Shown here: positions 59,766-64,000 of the stretch, piece after piece
Numbering within the stretch: the stretch's first letter is position 1
Layout of the letters: every line of letters starts with the position of its first letter
Source: Globodera rostochiensis
Lineage: Eukaryota > Nematoda > Chromadorea > Rhabditida > Heteroderidae
Assembly: GCA_018350325.1 (NCBI GenBank)
Contig: JAEVLN010000032.1
Location: 372,001-436,000, forward strand
DNA: 64,000 nucleotides
Reading direction: 5' to 3'
Program-made: the position numbers and the translations under genes
The notes under the pieces: generated by a model
Seen by the model: only the letters and a program-made list of their open reading frames with translations
Told to the model about the DNA's origin: nothing
Database searches by the model: none

Positions 59766-60143
59766 GAATTTTTATGTTTTGCCTTTTTTAAATGCCAAAA
59801 TTTTTTTTAGACCTTATACTGACATGATCATTTTAGCTGGGGACTGAATGTCAAAATTTAAAAGACTCAAAAAAGGAAAAAATGCCAACTTTTATAAAGG
59901 ACAATTTGTTTCATGGTAATGGCTGAACCATAATAAATGCTGTTCAATATAAATTAAATCTGTCTCAACCACTTTCCCAGAACTCTCCGTGCCGTGCCCG
60001 GAAAGTTCTTTCCCAAAATAGAACAATTTGTATCAATCATTCTTCGCACATCTGATCAAAAAATGAGTGAAACAACAAAGGCCCGGGGGGGGAGGGGGGG
60101 GACGAAGCGCACCCATCAAATACAAACACCATACATCGTTCTC

Positions 60144-63100
60144 TCAATGGAAAAGATTTGTTAATTGTCGAACAACGCTTTGCGCAGCTTTTGGCAATTT
60201 TTTTGAAATTACAATGATTTTTGGCAACTTCAAAAAGTCATTGTCTTTCCAATTCACACTGTGCTCTTCTCCCTAAATTAATAAAAAAAAATTAGAATTT
60301 TTAACAATAAGTTTTCATTTACCTCATTCGAGATTTTAAACGTTTCATCATCACTCTCATAAATAACCGGGTATTCCGTATAATTGAGCTAAAAAATTCA
60401 CAAATTAAATATAAATATGTAGACTCTCGGATTTTAAATACTAAAATGAATTAAATCAAAATAATGTAAAAGAAATAAAGAGCGACGATGAGTAGTTTAT
60501 TCATAGGGTTATCAGCAAAAAAAAAACTTCATTTTTTGCGTATAGGCCTTGTAATTTATTTTATAATTTTATTCAACCGTTTCCGGAGGGTATGTGCCAT
60601 TTTGACGTTCTGCCGAAATCAAATTAATCAATTCGCTGATAAAATGGACACAATTTTCGTTGATGTCATCATGTTTTTTGTATTTGAGTGCAAAATAATC
60701 GAGCACCGATTCAATTTGACGAACACTGAACTTGGTTGTCACATTTTTCAGCATCAAAACTTTGCTAAACAATTTGGGTAATTAAATTGTAATTTTATTA
60801 AAACTATTGTTCGCTTATTGTTAAACAGATAATTAAGGACTTAGACAACACTTCAATTTATCGATTTTAATAAAATTTCAAATTTGAATTCTTACAAAAA
60901 TTTCAGTTTTTTCGGAACGCCAAATTCGCCAAGCTCAGTAACTCTGATGCCACCGGTGCTGTAATGAACTTCTAAACAATTCTCCGGTGCGCTATCAAAA
61001 TTCTAAAAATTTTTTTAAATTAAAATGCACATTTGAAAATTTATGTACATTTATATCCAGTTTGCCAACAATAACGCTTGCGTGTATGAAATCATAAGAC
61101 TAAAATTTGAAAATAAAAAATATTTTGAAATTTTTAAATTCACTTGCAACTGATAGAGTGCCAAGAAAATTGGTGCGGCATCTTGGTTTTCTCCCTGGTC
61201 AGGCATGTCTTCCGGATTAAAAGAAGCTTAATCAAATTTTAAATTTGGAAATTCGTTCGACATTTTTATGTTGTGACTAGAGCCCGGATTTTGAAAAATC
61301 CCGGATCAGTATCAAGATCAAGATTTAAATCACGTCAAGATCAGTATTTAAATCTCGGATCAGGATCAATATCAGGATTAAATTACGTCAAGATCGGGCT
61401 TTAAATCCCGGATCAGATCAAGACCAGGATTTAAATCCCGGATCAGGATCAAGATCAGGATTTAAATCCCGGATCAGTATCAAGATCAGGATTTAAATCC
61501 CGGATCAGTATCAAGATCAGGATTTAAATCCCGGATCAGTATCAAGATCAGGATTTAAATTACGGATCAGGATTTGGAATGACCAAAAAATCCAGGCCTG
61601 GGAACCAGGTCCTGTCCGGGCTCTTGACTGGGTCGTAGCCAATTTGTAAAATTAATACCCCCATCCTCCGTCAAATATTCAGGCACATGCAAATTTATTT
61701 GAATAAGATGTTTTGGAACTTTAATAGCAAAATATTTCCGCAATTCGCTGCCTTTCCTGAAAAAAAAGATGCTTTTTTAACGGATACATAATTGATTATT
61801 AATTTTTATATTAAAAAATATTCACATCTAAAATTTAGAATTTAACTGAAGTATTCTTTAAAAAATTTAATTTTTTTAGCAAAACTCGGCGCTTCATTGC
61901 CTTTTATTAAAACACTTGTTTATAATACCGTACTTTTTGATACTTTGGATGTTGTCACGGTAGAAGTTCCTTCCCCAAATACAGTACTGTAGCAATGGTT
62001 GTCGCAGTTGGGGCTGCTCATCCGCACTTCCTGGTGCATAATAAATCAGTTTGGAAGTGGGCAATCTGCAAATTACCTATTCAATAAATATAAATATTTT
62101 TAAGTAAAAAAACATATCAATTGAAATGCTATTTGAAAAAAAAAAATTTGGCAGAATATGTTTTTATTTGTTAAATAATGAAAATTATTTGAAATTTAAA
62201 AACAATAAATACACAATTCTTTACCTTATTTTATTAAAATAAAAAAATTCATAAAAATTTGAATAATTTAAATAATATTATTACTCATAGCGAAAAGAAC
62301 GCCACCAGCCGACCATGGCATTTTGCTTGAGCTTATATTCCTTAAGACAAACGTTGAAGATGGACTCTCCGAGCATAAGCAAGGCGTCGAATTGGAAAAA
62401 GACCACACTTTCTGGCGCAATTTGTTCGTCGTGTTCTTCTACAAAATTTTAAAATATTTAATAAAATAATTAAATAATTTAATGCAATTGTTTTTGGCTA
62501 CAGTTTTAATTTAAAAATTTAAAAAATGATTGTATTTACTTTTATAGCTTTCAGTTTTTTCCATCAAATATTGTGTAAATTTGCCAAAAATATTTTTCCA
62601 TTTTGTCCCTTCTTCAGTGGGGAAACTTGCATATATTTCATCAATTTTCTTAAATAAAAAAATTAAAGAATAGTTATTTAATAATACAAAAAATCAGACT
62701 TGGTAAATGGTGTTGGGCTCGTATTTGGTGATTTGCACGTAGCCCGCAACGAGTGGGCGTATCAGAGATTGCCGAATTCTATTCACAATAAATGCTTCAA
62801 AAACCATCACTTCGCTATAGCTCAGGTCAAAATGCAAAACTAAAAAAAAAAATCAATTAAAAACAAATTTTAAAGAATTAAATATGTATAAATAAAAAGT
62901 AGTGAAAATTGGGATACCCGGCAGTTAATGCCAAACCCCGGTGTAATAACCATTTTGAAACAATATTAATTTGAAATCACCTTCTTGTTCATCCTGTTGA
63001 TGGCTTTTCCTGAAGCTCCTCAGTTTTTTCGGAGATAATTTGGCAAAAATATTCGACTGTTTGGGCACCATTTGCTTGTCGAGTTCATTGCCATCCGTAT

Positions 63101-63274
63101 TTGAATTGGCCGCCTCTGAAAAATGAATTAATTTTAATGAATAGACAAAAAAAAAATTCAAATTATTTTACTTGAATTTTGTGGGCTGCTCACTTTGATG
63201 GCATCGGCATCATTTTTCAATTCAACACCCAATGGAAGAACCAAAAATAAAATAAAAATCAAGAAACTTTTCAT
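60144..63274 (-). CDS. Secreted LRAT/NlpC-P60-like family protein, copy 3 (497 aa)
   Basis: Thirteen exons in phase: 63274-63172, 63115-62981, 62839-62700, 62648-62540, 62438-62285, 62065-61934, 61756-61659, 61226-61144, 61099-61049, 61002-60896, 60764-60578, 60388-60323, 60272-60144. Same architecture as copies 1 and 2, with more amino-acid changes (e.g. MVFEAFIVNRIRQSLIRPLV; DEQPQLRQPLLQYCIWGRN). Signal peptide MKSFLIFILFLVLPLG. Candidate catalytic residues are His324 (FIHASVIVG; Pro replaces the Ala in the other two copies), His348 (VHYSTGGI) and Cys409 (NENCVHFISEL). The alternative stop at 60569 drops the last two exons; their conserved reading frame in all three copies argues they are translated. 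Confidence 0.75.
61275..61580. repeat. 31-bp tandem repeat in intron 7 of copy 3
   Basis: Units of gatttaaatcccggatcagt plus atcaagatcag, 31 bp and regular from about 61430 to 61560. Expanded relative to the same intron in the other two copies. Confidence 0.85.
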
Positions 63275-63689
63275 CTAAACAAACATTTTGCATTTTTAGA
63301 TCGGATTTTGAATGTTTTCCTAAAATGTTTTCTTGTCTTCATTCAAACATTTTGTGCATTGGAGGGGTCCGGCAGACCCCGCCGAAAGACAAAAATAAAC
63401 ATTTTAGCGAATTTATTTAGAAAAAATGTATCCAAAATGCCTATTAGCGCCGCTGGGATTTTTTTTTTAATTTTTGCAATTTTTTTTTGCTAAGAAATTA
63501 CATCCAAAACAATAAATTTAAGCAGTCAAATATTGTTTTATTTCTCCATTAAAAATTCCAATTTATGGGCCCTGAATAAATGAGAGTGAAAATAGTTAAA
63601 ATAGTTAAAACAAACAACAAAAAAAAACGTGGAATGCGAAATTACAAGTCATGTTTTTAATGAATTTGGCAACGCAAGCCTAATCAATA

Positions 63690-63971
63690 GGGCCACAAAT
63701 TATATGGACAAAAAATCTTGAAATATGGCCATAAAATATGGATGAAAAATTGTAAAAAAATTTTTTTCAATATAGCAAAAAATGGACAATATTTTTCTAA
63801 TAGAAGTAATAAGAGCATGCAAATTAACGGCATTTCAGAGAAAATTTTTGAAAATAAGCAGAATTTTAAAAATATTCATTTGGTGGCAAAATTTTTTGTG
63901 CGAAAAAGTCAATTTTTAGGGGTTGTTCCGAGTGCGCCAAAAAATATGGATTTCCATATAATTTGTGGCCC
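63690..63971. mobile_element. MITE, 282 bp, 18-bp perfect inverted ends
   Basis: Begins gggccacaaattatatgg and ends with its exact reverse complement ccatataatttgtggccc. It is flanked by TA on both sides, the target duplication of Tc1/mariner-type elements. The interior is AT-rich with tccatatttt-like words seen also near 14.95-15.0 kb. No transposase. Confidence 0.85.
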
Positions 63972-64000
63972 TACTAATCAATCATAAATCCAGTCATTAT

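Larger units (their letters stand above)
59226..63590. repeat. Inverted segmental duplication of about 31.4-36.5 kb
   Basis: In reverse orientation this block carries, in order, the upstream DNA, all 13 exons of the secreted gene and the type B RNA-like locus, matching 31.4-36.5 kb. The segment upstream of the start (63300-63590) matches copy 1's upstream (26020-26300), with phrases tgcctattagcgccgctggg and aatttaagcagtcaaatatt. The three copies are thus mosaics of a common ancestor. Confidence 0.85.

Noticed and set aside
1..64000. tRNA, rRNA, SL RNA or an autonomous transposase
   Set aside because: None recognised by eye; a tRNAscan-SE, Rfam and protein-domain search would be needed to exclude them.

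Overview
The window is AT-rich eukaryotic DNA with small, intron-dense genes, and it fits a nematode. The clearest taxonomic signs are a complete secreted CAP/venom-allergen-like gene of nematode type, a small secreted protein with an ET-module/Ly6-like cysteine pattern, GT-AG introns of about 50-900 bp, and many short foldback (MITE-like) elements. The number of predicted secreted proteins of unknown function suggests a parasitic, probably plant-parasitic, nematode. The species cannot be fixed from the sequence. All gene models were spliced by hand from reading frame, splice signals and phase agreement.

Layout. 1-3 kb: two minisatellites, then AT-rich DNA. 3.8-9.3 kb: minus-strand multi-exon gene of unknown function, both ends incomplete. 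9.3-15.6 kb: repeats, poly-G tracts and a 1 kb foldback element. 15.6-18.6 kb: complete 7-exon plus-strand gene with a Myb/SANT-like domain. 19.2-20 kb: a 34-bp tandem array and a minus-strand terminal exon. 20.6-22.8 kb: single-exon secreted Ser/Thr/Asn-rich repeat protein of 717 aa. 24-25 kb: an inverted repeat enclosing broken coding sequence. 26.3-29.8, 31.4-35.4 and 63.3-60.1 kb: three intact copies of one 13-exon secreted gene family (492, 495 and 497 aa), two direct and one inverted. The C-terminal half carries a His-His-Cys pattern resembling LRAT/NlpC-P60-like (or PPPDE) permuted papain-fold enzymes. 37.8-38.4 kb: ET-module-like protein. 39.3-40.8 kb: small secreted 7-exon protein. 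43.9-47.3 kb: CAP/VAP gene. 51.3-52.2 kb and 57.5-58.5 kb: two relatives of another family, the second interrupted by an in-frame stop. 53.2-55.1 kb: secreted acidic 9-exon protein of 357 aa.

Five GC-rich loci at 36-37, 41.4, 56.7 and 59.4 kb, in two diverged types, share an upstream block, a TATA box, a GC-rich structured body and an oligo-T end. They look like an undescribed non-coding RNA family (Pol III snRNA-type promoter) or a repeat derived from one. One type travels with the inverted duplication.

The right two thirds therefore look like a duplication-rich island of secreted, effector-like genes, bounded by an inverted duplication (about 31.4-36.5 kb against 63.3-59.2 kb) and peppered with non-autonomous DNA elements. 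No rRNA, tRNA, CRISPR or recognisable autonomous transposon was found.
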